Assembly: GCA_027004315.1 (NCBI GenBank) | Contig: JALTHV010000316.1 | Location: 1 to 6,851 of the forward strand | Reading direction: 5' to 3' | Source: Deltaproteobacteria bacterium | GTDB lineage: Bacteria; Desulfobacterota; Dissulfuribacteria; Dissulfuribacterales; UBA3076 | DNA length: 6,851 bases | Shown here: positions 1 to 6,597 of the stretch, in pieces | How positions within the stretch are numbered: position 1 is the first letter of the stretch | Layout: the number at the start of each line of letters is the position of its first letter | Made by a program: the position numbers and the translations under genes | The notes under the pieces: model-generated | The model's input: the letters and a program-made list of their open reading frames with translations, nothing else | What the model was told of the DNA's origin: nothing | Databases searched by the model: none

Positions 1-61
1 GCTTGCCTCAATATACAGTAATAAAAAACAGAACCCCTGACATTAGATGACCGGGGTGAGG

Positions 62-70
62 TGGTATAAT
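62..70 (+). promoter_or_regulatory. Candidate extended -10 promoter for the cas operon
   Basis: The sequence TGG-TATAAT combines a consensus -10 hexamer (65-70) with the TGn extension at 62-64. The best -35 at a normal distance is TTAGAT (43-48, 16-bp spacer), a poor match. A better one, CTGACA (37-42), is 22 bp away, which is too far. Extended -10 promoters can work with a weak -35. Transcription would begin near 77, giving a 5' untranslated leader of about 150 nt before cas3. This is inferred from sequence only. Confidence 0.5.
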
Positions 71-140
71 AAAAAAACAGCGATTGGAGATCATAAAATG
101 TGATGGCCAGGAGGGCCTGACTGTGATGTCAAACCGGGGC

Positions 141-163
141 GGCCTGCTGGCATCATGCAGGCC
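141..163 (+). repeat. Inverted repeat (hairpin) in the cas3 leader
   Basis: GGCCTGC (141-147) and GCAGGCC (157-163) are perfect reverse complements around a 9-nt loop. No T-run follows, so it is not a Rho-independent terminator. GGCCT also occurs at 114-118 and 220-224, and either copy could compete for the AGGCC at 159-163. A regulatory role in the leader RNA is possible but unproven. Confidence 0.45.
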
Positions 164-183
164 TTCACGCGACTCAGACAGAC

Positions 184-193
184 AGTGGCCACT
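184..193. promoter_or_regulatory. 10-bp palindrome, possible operator
   Basis: AGTGGCCACT is its own reverse complement. It lies about 115 bp downstream of the candidate -10 and 36 bp upstream of the cas3 start. A dimeric repressor could bind here and block elongation, but no regulator gene is visible to pair with it, and a 10-bp palindrome can arise by chance. Confidence 0.2.
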
Positions 194-204
194 CATGAAA
201 AGCC

Positions 205-210
205 AAGGAG
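205..210 (+). promoter_or_regulatory. Distant Shine-Dalgarno sequence of cas3
   Basis: AAGGAG ends 19 nt before the cas3 ATG at 230, much further than the usual 5-9 nt. No in-frame start can lie nearer, because TAG TAA TAG at 212-220 closes the frame. The spacer contains the palindrome TAGGCCTA (218-225). Cas3 may therefore be translated weakly, or through leader folding, or this site may not serve cas3. Confidence 0.4.
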
Positions 211-229
211 ATAGTAATAGGCCTACCTC

Positions 230-2455
230 ATGTTATATAATGTTTTTGCACATACACCCCCAAAAAACAATACTTCCAAATGGCATAGCCTGATTGAGCA
301 CTTGTTGCAGACCGCGCGCAGGGCAGAAATTTTTGCAGCATCTTTTAGTATGGGGAATACAGGCTTCGTTTTGGGAGCGCTCCATGATCTTGGCAAGATC
401 AACCCGGAATTTCAATTATACCTACAAGATTGTAATGAAAAACGAAAAGGCAAATCGGTCCCACACTCTATCTGCAGTGCTGCTTTATTAAGGCAACTGC
501 TCATGAGAATTAATGATTCTGACTTGGAATTAGCAATATGTATCCACGGACATCATGGGGGACTTGGTGAAACCGGTCTAATAGTTACCGAAAATGGTAT
601 CCTGGACAGGTGGTGGCATGATCCTCAAAATAAAAATCTAAAAAAGATGATGTATGAATCTCTTTCCTGTCTTGACATATGTACCCCTGAGCCCCTCCCC
701 AAAGATATTTTTCGGCGCGAGTTTAGCTTGAGAATGCTTTTTTCCTCTCTTGTTGATGCGGACTTTCTTGATACCGAAAAACATTTTGCGGCCAAGCAGG
801 CAAGATTGAGGGACAATTGGGTTCGCCCTGCCGATCTTTGGCCTGTTTTCCGTAGCAATCAATTGCAAATGATGTGGCGGAACCGGTGGCGCAAACTTAA
901 TAAAATTCGTCGCCGCATTTACAATCTCTGCTTAAAAGCTGGTCGAAACAAGCCTGGCATGTTCAGGTTGACCGTTCCCACAGGCGGTGGAAAGACCAGG
1001 AGCGCGATGGCGTTTGCACTGTCCCATGCCGTCAATAATCGGACACATGGCTTTCGGAGAATCATTATTGCTGTGCCATATACTAGCATCATTGACCAGA
1101 ACGCACAGGTCTATAGGGATATCTTTGGTGACAATTTTGTTCTCGAACATCATAGCCAGGTAGAAGCCAACGAATCAGGAAAACAGGATGAGAAGTTTCT
1201 CCGACACAGACTGGCTGCAGAAAATTGGGATTATCCCATAATCGTAACAACTACGGTTCAGCTCTTTGAAAGCCTTTTTGCTAATAAACCTAGCAAGTGT
1301 AGAAAATTACACAATATTGCAAAGAGCATTATTATTCTTGATGAGGTCCAGACCCTCCCTATCGAGCTGCTGAGTCCGACGATGGATGTCATCAAAACGT
1401 TGGTCGATGATTATGGCGTTTCAGTAGTTTTCTCGACTGCAACCCAACCTGCATTTGATAACACCCCTTATCTCAAGGAGTTTAATGATCAGGGTATCAA
1501 AGAGATTGTTCCAGAACCCGACATATACTTTGAAAAACTAAAACGGGTTACTTATGAACCCGTCAGGAAATATGAATCCCTTGAAGATTTGGCACTTGAA
1601 TTGGCAGAGATTGAAAAAGACCAGGTGTTGGTTGTTTTCAATACGAGGAAACAGGCCCTGGAACTTCATAGGAAATTGCGCCATTATGGCGTCGAGGGAT
1701 TATATCATCTTTCCACACTCCTATGCGGTGCCCACAGGAAAAGAGTGCTCCGAGAGGTTTTTGAAGGTCTTGAGGAAGGAAAGCCTGTGCGATTGATCAG
1801 CACCCAGGTAGTCGAGGCCGGTGTAGATCTCGACTTCCCAGTAGTATATCGCGCCATTGGACCTCTTGACCGGATAGTCCAGGCTGCAGGCCGCTGTAAC
1901 CGGGAAGGTCGCAGAGAGACAGGCCAGGTCTTCATCTTTGATTTTCCAGAAAATCGGACGCCACTAGGGCCATATAGATCCGGTCTGGACGTATCAAAAA
2001 TAATTCTCAAGAGAAATAACCCTCAACGCCTTCACCATCCTGAAATTTTTACGGAATATTTTCAGAGCCTTTTCCGGGACTGCAAAGAGTATCTGGATAA
2101 GAACAATATACAAGGATATCGTTCAGACCTTAATTTTCCGGCGGTTGCAGAGAAATATCGAATGATCGAACCGACTGTGCCAGTAGTTATAACAAGTTAC
2201 AATGAAAACGAGGGCGAAAGACGACTAGGCGAATATCTTGAAAATCCATCGCGGTTTACCTGGCGAAGGCTTCTTCCTTACGTGATTAATATGAGTTCCT
2301 GGGATTTGCAGAAAGATGAAATCCGGGAATGTCTCATGGAAGTGGAAGAAGGGAACCCATATTTGTTCCGCTGGGTGGGGGGTTACGATGACAAAACACA
2401 CCAGGGTATTCTTGGAATGGTTCGGGACCCTGCGGATTTGATCATAGGAGAATAA
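230..2455 (+). CDS. cas3: CRISPR-associated nuclease-helicase Cas3 (type I-C)
   Basis: Cas3 (741 aa) is recruited to the R-loop made by Cascade, unwinds target DNA with ATP, and cuts single strands with its HD domain. The N-terminal HD nuclease shows H19, the H52-D53 pair in GALHDLGK (49-56), and HGHH (106-109), all expected metal ligands. The superfamily 2 helicase follows, with Walker A TVPTGGGKT (248-256), Walker B/DEXH variant DEVQ (371-374), motif III STAT (402-405), motif V STQVVEAGVDLD (from 524) and motif VI QAAGRCNREGR (551-561). The length is normal for an HD-helicase Cas3 of this subtype. The ATG at 230 is chosen because the N-terminus then reads like the family (FAH...WHSL) and three stops lie directly upstream. 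It is the first gene of the operon, and cas5c starts 2 nt after its stop. No motif appears broken, so it should be active. Confidence 0.97.
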   Translation: MLYNVFAHTPPKNNTSKWHSLIEHLLQTARRAEIFAASFSMGNTGFVLGALHDLGKINPEFQLYLQDCNEKRKGKSVPHSICSAALLRQLLMRINDSDLELAICIHGHHGGLGETGLIVTENGILDRWWHDPQNKNLKKMMYESLSCLDICTPEPLPKDIFRREFSLRMLFSSLVDADFLDTEKHFAAKQARLRDNWVRPADLWPVFRSNQLQMMWRNRWRKLNKIRRRIYNLCLKAGRNKPGMFRLTVPTGGGKTRSAMAFALSHAVNNRTHGFRRIIIAVPYTSIIDQNAQVYRDIFGDNFVLEHHSQVEANESGKQDEKFLRHRLAAENWDYPIIVTTTVQLFESLFANKPSKCRKLHNIAKSIIILDEVQTLPIELLSPTMDVIKTLVDDYGVSVVFSTATQPAFDNTPYLKEFNDQGIKEIVPEPDIYFEKLKRVTYEPVRKYESLEDLALELAEIEKDQVLVVFNTRKQALELHRKLRHYGVEGLYHLSTLLCGAHRKRVLREVFEGLEEGKPVRLISTQVVEAGVDLDFPVVYRAIGPLDRIVQAAGRCNREGRRETGQVFIFDFPENRTPLGPYRSGLDVSKIILKRNNPQRLHHPEIFTEYFQSLFRDCKEYLDKNNIQGYRSDLNFPAVAEKYRMIEPTVPVVITSYNENEGERRLGEYLENPSRFTWRRLLPYVINMSSWDLQKDEIRECLMEVEEGNPYLFRWVGGYDDKTHQGILGMVRDPADLIIGE

Positions 2456-2457
2456 TT

Positions 2458-3204
2458 ATGGGAATTGATATTAAGGTATGGGGTGAATTCGCCTGTTTCA
2501 CACGACCGGAATTCAAGGTAGAGCGGGTCAGTTATCCGGTCATTACGCCATCCGCTGCACGGGGGATACTTGAGGCGATTTACTGGAAGCCGCAAATACG
2601 CTACCGCATCCAAAGGATAGGCATCCTGAAACTTGGCGGGCAATGGTCACTACTTAGAAATGAGATTTCCAGCCGGCAATCAAATAGAGGCCAGCCAATA
2701 GTTGTTGATAATAATCGGCAACAACGGACTTCACTGGTGCTGAAAGACGTCGCATATCGTATTCAGGCCTGGATTGAACCGAGAAATGGTGAAACAAATA
2801 TTGCAAAGCACCTTGACTGCTTTCGGCGCAGGGCCGAAAGAGGTCAGTATTTTCACAAACCATATCTGGGGTGCAGGGAGTTTGCCGCTGATTTTGAATG
2901 GTGGAAAGAAACAATGAGAGGCAATGATAATCAGCCAAGCAATTTGAATCTGTCAGTTGGGACCATGTTGTACGATACGGCCTATATCGCTGATCCTGAA
3001 CATTATAAAAAACATCCTGAAGACCGGTTGGAGTTCGTAAGACATCTCGACACGAAAGTTACCTCGAAAGAAGGATATGCAAAGAGATTTTTCTTTAATG
3101 CTGAAATAAAAAATGGATGGCTTGTTGAAACGGGATGTGACCAATTACCAAATTCACTTTTTTACGAGATAGCAAAGTTGGAGGCCGGAAATGGGACTCA
3201 TTAA
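2458..3204 (+). CDS. cas5c: Cas5c (Cas5d) crRNA-processing endoribonuclease and Cascade subunit
   Basis: Type I-C lacks Cas6. Instead, Cas5c (also called Cas5d) cleaves pre-crRNA at the repeat hairpin and then stays bound to the 5' handle in Cascade. The protein is 248 aa, normal for the family. The N-terminus has the RAMP-type strand IKVWGEFACFTRPEF and the family motif TPSAARGILEAIYWKP (30-45). By position, Y42, K117 and H118 correspond to the Tyr-Lys-His catalytic set known from Bacillus halodurans Cas5d. The segment from K117 to F142 (KHL..FRRRA..GQ.FH.PYLGCREF) is a strong subtype signature. AGGAG (2446-2450) sits 7 nt before the ATG. The 3' end overlaps cas8c by 14 nt, suggesting translational coupling. 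The assignment rests on motifs recognised by eye; catalysis is inferred. Confidence 0.96.
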   Translation: MGIDIKVWGEFACFTRPEFKVERVSYPVITPSAARGILEAIYWKPQIRYRIQRIGILKLGGQWSLLRNEISSRQSNRGQPIVVDNNRQQRTSLVLKDVAYRIQAWIEPRNGETNIAKHLDCFRRRAERGQYFHKPYLGCREFAADFEWWKETMRGNDNQPSNLNLSVGTMLYDTAYIADPEHYKKHPEDRLEFVRHLDTKVTSKEGYAKRFFFNAEIKNGWLVETGCDQLPNSLFYEIAKLEAGNGTH

Positions 3205-5236
3205 AGCATTAGTGGATGCTTCGCATAGATTTGCAGAAGATGATCGCTTCCAGAAGCTATCTGTTGGATACGATTATAGGCCGGTTAACTGGATCTTCGA
3301 GTTGGGAAAAGGCCCTCAGGAAGAAAAAACATGGCTAACAATAAGAGGAAAATACAAGAATGAATATATTTATTCGGTTCCAATCCGGGCAGACCGTTCT
3401 GGTAGTGTATCAAAAAACAATATAAAACCGTATCTCTTCGTAGATAACAAAGAATATGCAATAGGCTTAAAAAATGATTCTATAGTATTTGATGCATTTA
3501 AAGATCTACATAACCAAGCTTTATCATTAATAAAAGAGCATAGAAAAGATTGGCTTAAATGCATCCCGGAAGATGATATAGAAGGAACTATAAATGATTT
3601 GGAGAGTATAGTAGCATTTCTGGATCTATCCAGAGAAAAGAGATTAGAATTGATCACCAACGCGCTGAGCGATAAAAATGATGGCCCAAAAGAGGAAAAA
3701 AGAAAGCGACGAGAAATAGAAAGCAAAGATGTTATTGCTTTTTCAGTTGCAAGCTCTTGTTTCCCTTTTGATCGCCAGACTGCACAAATAATATGGTATA
3801 AAATCCTTGAACAATATTATACCTCTGGACTTGGCAAATGCGCAATCTGCGAAGAATACCAGGATAAGCCAATAACCCGTATTTTCCCTTTCAAGCTTCG
3901 GTTGTTTGGAGAGCGATGTTCTTTGTTATCAGTTAATACTGAGGAAAATAAGTCTTTTATCTCTCTCGGAAAGAGCCAACTTGGGAATTCACCGATTTGT
4001 TTCGACTGTGCCAGTCAAGCTGACCGCACACTCAAGTTTTTGATTCACATTGATGAAAACGACGAAAACAAATTTATTGGCCGTCATGCGGTTATTTTGT
4101 CGCGTGACAATAGTAAAGGCAAGCAACCACTGAGAAATCAAATAGCAATTTTCTGGACCAAGAAACCTGTTGAAGTGGAATCCGATGAAGGAGAGCAGGT
4201 TTTATTGGAAGACTTGGTCAAAAAACCATTCGAATCATTTGAAAAGCTGCCGGAGAGGGAAGCCCCAGTCGCAGCCGCCCAGTGTCGCAAGTTGCTCCAT
4301 GCACCTTTTTCTGGAGGCCGCGACGCCCCGACCCTGCCAGACAACCGTTTTTATCTTGCGGTGCTTTCACCAAACAAATCTCGCCTTGTTGTCCGTGAAT
4401 GGCTGGAAATGGATGTCCGGCCTGTGAAGGAGAACATAAAAAGGTATATCGATGCGGTCCAGATTATTCATCCGGAAGGATTGGGAGTCTGGTGGCCTCC
4501 GGTTGGCGGAATGCTTGAAGCCCTACGTTCGTATACGAGTGTAGTGCGAAAGAGCGAGGAGGGTCCGCGCATCGCCGCGTTGGGTCCGGATGTTATGCGA
4601 AAGCTTGTCAGGTGCATGTATCAGGGGGCACTACCACCGGATGCTTTATTGGTAAGAGCGTTGCAGTGTTTTCGTGTGCCTGATCCATCTATAAAGGATA
4701 ACAGCTCTGGAATGCAACAATTTAGACGTCAACTACTGAGGCGTATGTCGATGGCCGCGGCAATGAAACTGGTTTTAACTCACGGTAATGAAGAGGAGAG
4801 TAAGGCTATGGAACAATTGGTTACAGATTTTGATAAATCTTCAAGCTACAAAGAAGGAGCAGCGTATAACTGCGGCAGGCTTCTTGCCGTCTTGGAGGCA
4901 ATTCAGCAAAGGGCTTCATCGTCCGGTAGAGGAGTGAATACAACCTTGGTGGACCGGTTTTATGGGGCCGCTTCAACTGCACCGGCAACAGTGTTTGCAA
5001 ATCTCATAAGCATGGCCACCAAAGCGCATTTGCCTAAGCTCCGCCGGGAAGGGAAAGAACTTTTTAGGCTTCGATCCCAATATGAATTATTGCATATTGG
5101 AGATTTGATGGCAGACATTTGCAGAATTATCGATAATGCTGGCGGCTTTCCACCACCACTGCATCCAAAAGAACAGGCTGTGTTTGCCTTGGGATTCTAT
5201 CATCAGCGTGCCGAGCTGAAACCACAGAAAAAATAA
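3191..5236 (+). CDS. cas8c: Cas8c (Csd1), large subunit of type I-C Cascade
   Basis: Cas8c recognises the PAM, helps open the target duplex and recruits Cas3. The protein is 681 aa, longer than many members (roughly 570-650 by my recollection). Family-like blocks include the N-terminal segment ending PYLFVDNKEYAIGLK, RFYLAVLSPNKSRLVVREW (386-404), and the C-terminal helical part with AYNCGRLLAVLEAIQQRA (from 558) and FALGFYHQR (665-673). C217-x2-C220 and C270-x2-C273 form a complete zinc-ribbon-like set; many Cas8c proteins lack the second pair as I remember them. GGAGG (3180-3184) lies 6 nt before the ATG, inside the end of cas5c. Base composition shifts sharply within the gene: 28% GC over 3421-3600 against 58% over 4261-4380. 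The C-terminal 142 codons also appear to encode Cas11c. The family call is firm; the zinc site is inferred. Confidence 0.94.
   Translation: MGLIKALVDASHRFAEDDRFQKLSVGYDYRPVNWIFELGKGPQEEKTWLTIRGKYKNEYIYSVPIRADRSGSVSKNNIKPYLFVDNKEYAIGLKNDSIVFDAFKDLHNQALSLIKEHRKDWLKCIPEDDIEGTINDLESIVAFLDLSREKRLELITNALSDKNDGPKEEKRKRREIESKDVIAFSVASSCFPFDRQTAQIIWYKILEQYYTSGLGKCAICEEYQDKPITRIFPFKLRLFGERCSLLSVNTEENKSFISLGKSQLGNSPICFDCASQADRTLKFLIHIDENDENKFIGRHAVILSRDNSKGKQPLRNQIAIFWTKKPVEVESDEGEQVLLEDLVKKPFESFEKLPEREAPVAAAQCRKLLHAPFSGGRDAPTLPDNRFYLAVLSPNKSRLVVREWLEMDVRPVKENIKRYIDAVQIIHPEGLGVWWPPVGGMLEALRSYTSVVRKSEEGPRIAALGPDVMRKLVRCMYQGALPPDALLVRALQCFRVPDPSIKDNSSGMQQFRRQLLRRMSMAAAMKLVLTHGNEEESKAMEQLVTDFDKSSSYKEGAAYNCGRLLAVLEAIQQRASSSGRGVNTTLVDRFYGAASTAPATVFANLISMATKAHLPKLRREGKELFRLRSQYELLHIGDLMADICRIIDNAGGFPPPLHPKEQAVFALGFYHQRAELKPQKK
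4793..4798 (+). promoter_or_regulatory. Internal ribosome binding site for Cas11c
   Basis: GAGGAG lies inside cas8c with 9 nt between it and the in-frame ATG at 4808, a workable spacing. This is as strong as the sites in front of cas5c and cas8c. A weaker rival is GAGG (4738-4741) ahead of in-frame ATGs at 4745 and 4751. Confidence 0.65.
4808..5236 (+). CDS. cas11c: Cas11c small subunit from an internal start in cas8c
   Basis: In type I-C systems, Cas11 is known to be translated from an internal start in the 3' part of cas8c. It supplies the belly subunits of Cascade that contact the non-target strand. Here the ATG at 4808 is exactly in frame with cas8c (Cas8c residue 540), preceded by GAGGAG, and gives 142 aa ending at the shared stop. 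It begins shortly before the conserved AYNCGRLLAVLE helix, which is where I would expect Cas11c to start. The product is mainly helical and basic near the middle (KAHLPKLRREGKELFRLR), fitting DNA contact. The exact start is an inference; ATGs at 4745 and 4751 would give products about 19-21 residues longer but have poorer ribosome sites. Confidence 0.7.
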   Translation: MEQLVTDFDKSSSYKEGAAYNCGRLLAVLEAIQQRASSSGRGVNTTLVDRFYGAASTAPATVFANLISMATKAHLPKLRREGKELFRLRSQYELLHIGDLMADICRIIDNAGGFPPPLHPKEQAVFALGFYHQRAELKPQKK

Positions 5237-5263
5237 TCTTTTTTACTTGCAAGGAGGAAAATC

Positions 5264-6544
5264 ATGCGCAATCAAGACATTTGGCAAAAAATCAAGGACA
5301 AGCCCTATTGCGACCCCACCAAGAGAATGGATTTTGTCCTGTTTTATGATGTGCGGGACGGCAACCCCAACGGTGATCCAGACGCTGGGAATCTCCCCAG
5401 GATGGATCCTGAGACGGGTCAGGGGATTGTAACGGATGTGTGCATAAAGAGAAAAATAAGGGATTATCTAATGGAAGTGCTGAATAGGAAAATATTTATT
5501 CAAAGCAGTGATGCATTGAATTCTCTATATTTCAAAGCAGCTGACAAAATTGTCAAAAGTGATTCGCAAGAAGACAAAAAAGACAAAGCAGCAGTTGAGA
5601 AGTTGTTTCGAGTTTTACGGGCTAAAGATAATGAAGAATTCAAAAAACTTATCGATTCTTCAGCTGAACCAGATGACCAGCAAGCTGACAAGAGCGATGC
5701 TGAGCAGAAAACGCCATTTCGGGACTGGCTGGCAAGTGTTGACATTGAAGGTCTTTATTTCGATCAAGAGTGTGAAGAACTCAGTTATCTTGGAGAGGCC
5801 AAAGCAAAAAAAGATTTTAAGGAGTTGCTTAAGGTAGAGGGCAATGGCCACGAAGACTATGAACAAGAGATTGAAAGTTTGTCAGCAATGCTCGGAAAGT
5901 TGAAGAAAGGCAAAGGCGGTGCAAATGAACGACCAGCAAGGGATGCAATCAAAAAGAAGATGTGCAAACTCTACGACGATATCCGCCTCTTTGGTGCTGT
6001 GTTGACAGCGGGGACCAATGCGGGGCAGGTACGAGGACCACTGCAGCTTACTTTTGGACGTTCAATCGAGCGAATCCTCCAATTTGACGCAGCAATTACC
6101 CGTTGTGCCATCACAAAGTCTTCCGACTGGAAGAAAAAGCAAACAGAATTCGGGCGCAAGCCATGGCTGAACTGGGCCGTTTATCGGCAGCATGGTTTTT
6201 ATAATCCTTTACTTGGCCAGCAAACCGGAGTTACCAAGGAAGATCTTGCTAGGTTCTGGGAGGCGTTGGCCTGCATGTTTAGAAATGCTGATTCGGCGAG
6301 CAAGGGTGAAATGACCATGCATGACATCATCGTTTTTGTTCATAATCATCCGCGTGGTGACGCTCCCACACACAAATTGTTCGAGAAAATTCATTGTGAA
6401 GCCTGTAAGGGGCATCCCAACCCCGACAGTGAAAAAAGTGATCGCACATTGATCAAACGTGATGGTTTTGAGAAATATTATTCGATTACCATAGACAACC
6501 CCGAAAGACCCCCTGCACGTCCGCTTAATGATATTTGGAGATAA
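5264..6544 (+). CDS. cas7c: Cas7c (Csd2) backbone subunit with enlarged central region
   Basis: Cas7c binds along the crRNA spacer and forms the filament of Cascade. The N-terminal family signature is unmistakable: FVLFYDVRDGNPNGDPDAGN (24-43) followed by the LPRMDPETG block and DVCIKRKIRDYL. Later conserved blocks are DIRLFGAVL (239-247), QVRGPLQLTFGRSI (255-268), the AITRCAIT strand, RQHGFYNPLL and KGEM (347-350). At 426 aa it is well above the roughly 280-300 aa usual for Csd2. About 175 residues separate KRKIR (62-66) from DIRLFGAV, where some 65-80 are typical, so about 100 residues are extra. They are highly charged, rich in Lys, Glu and Asp. A second addition near the C-terminus carries H377-C378-x2-C381-x2-H384, a possible metal site. 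The reading frame is intact and AGGAGG (5252-5257) sits 6 nt before the ATG. The family is sure; the role of the additions is unknown. Confidence 0.95.
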   Translation: MRNQDIWQKIKDKPYCDPTKRMDFVLFYDVRDGNPNGDPDAGNLPRMDPETGQGIVTDVCIKRKIRDYLMEVLNRKIFIQSSDALNSLYFKAADKIVKSDSQEDKKDKAAVEKLFRVLRAKDNEEFKKLIDSSAEPDDQQADKSDAEQKTPFRDWLASVDIEGLYFDQECEELSYLGEAKAKKDFKELLKVEGNGHEDYEQEIESLSAMLGKLKKGKGGANERPARDAIKKKMCKLYDDIRLFGAVLTAGTNAGQVRGPLQLTFGRSIERILQFDAAITRCAITKSSDWKKKQTEFGRKPWLNWAVYRQHGFYNPLLGQQTGVTKEDLARFWEALACMFRNADSASKGEMTMHDIIVFVHNHPRGDAPTHKLFEKIHCEACKGHPNPDSEKSDRTLIKRDGFEKYYSITIDNPERPPARPLNDIWR

Positions 6545-6597
6545 TATTTTGCAATGCGCTGGACCTACTTTGGATGAAAAACTGTAGCGGGTAAACG

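Larger units (their letters stand above)
1..229. other. Non-coding leader upstream of the cas operon
   Basis: No convincing gene lies here. The stretch holds a promoter-like extended -10 (62-70), a 7-bp hairpin (141-163), a 10-bp palindrome (184-193) and a Shine-Dalgarno sequence (205-210). Short open frames cross it on both strands, but none has a recognisable domain. The cas3 frame is closed directly upstream of its start by three consecutive stop codons, TAG TAA TAG (212-220). No CRISPR repeat or typical I-C repeat end (GTGGATTGAAAC-like) is present, so this is not an array leader that I can recognise. Confidence 0.6.

Noticed and set aside
33..57. ACCCC/GGGGT stem (33-37 with 53-57) followed by a T-run on the minus strand, resembling a terminator
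   Set aside because: The stem is only 5 bp with a 15-nt loop, the T-run begins 4 nt later, and no minus-strand gene ends here within the window.
141..170. Possible degenerate CRISPR repeat around the GGCCTGC hairpin
   Set aside because: There is one copy only, the stem differs from I-C repeats, and no GTGGATTGAAAC-like 3' end follows.
8..196. Minus-strand open frame of 62 codons in the leader
   Set aside because: No recognisable domain, no clear ribosome site, and it lies opposite the probable cas promoter and leader.
3370..3726. Minus-strand open frame of 118 codons opposite cas8c
   Set aside because: It lies wholly opposite a well-supported cas gene in an AT-rich, Ser/Leu-biased stretch, as expected of a mirror frame with no family features.
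4745..4753. Alternative Cas11c starts at ATG 4745 or 4751
   Set aside because: Only GAGG lies upstream, at 3 or 9 nt, weaker than the GAGGAG serving 4808; they are not excluded, only less likely.
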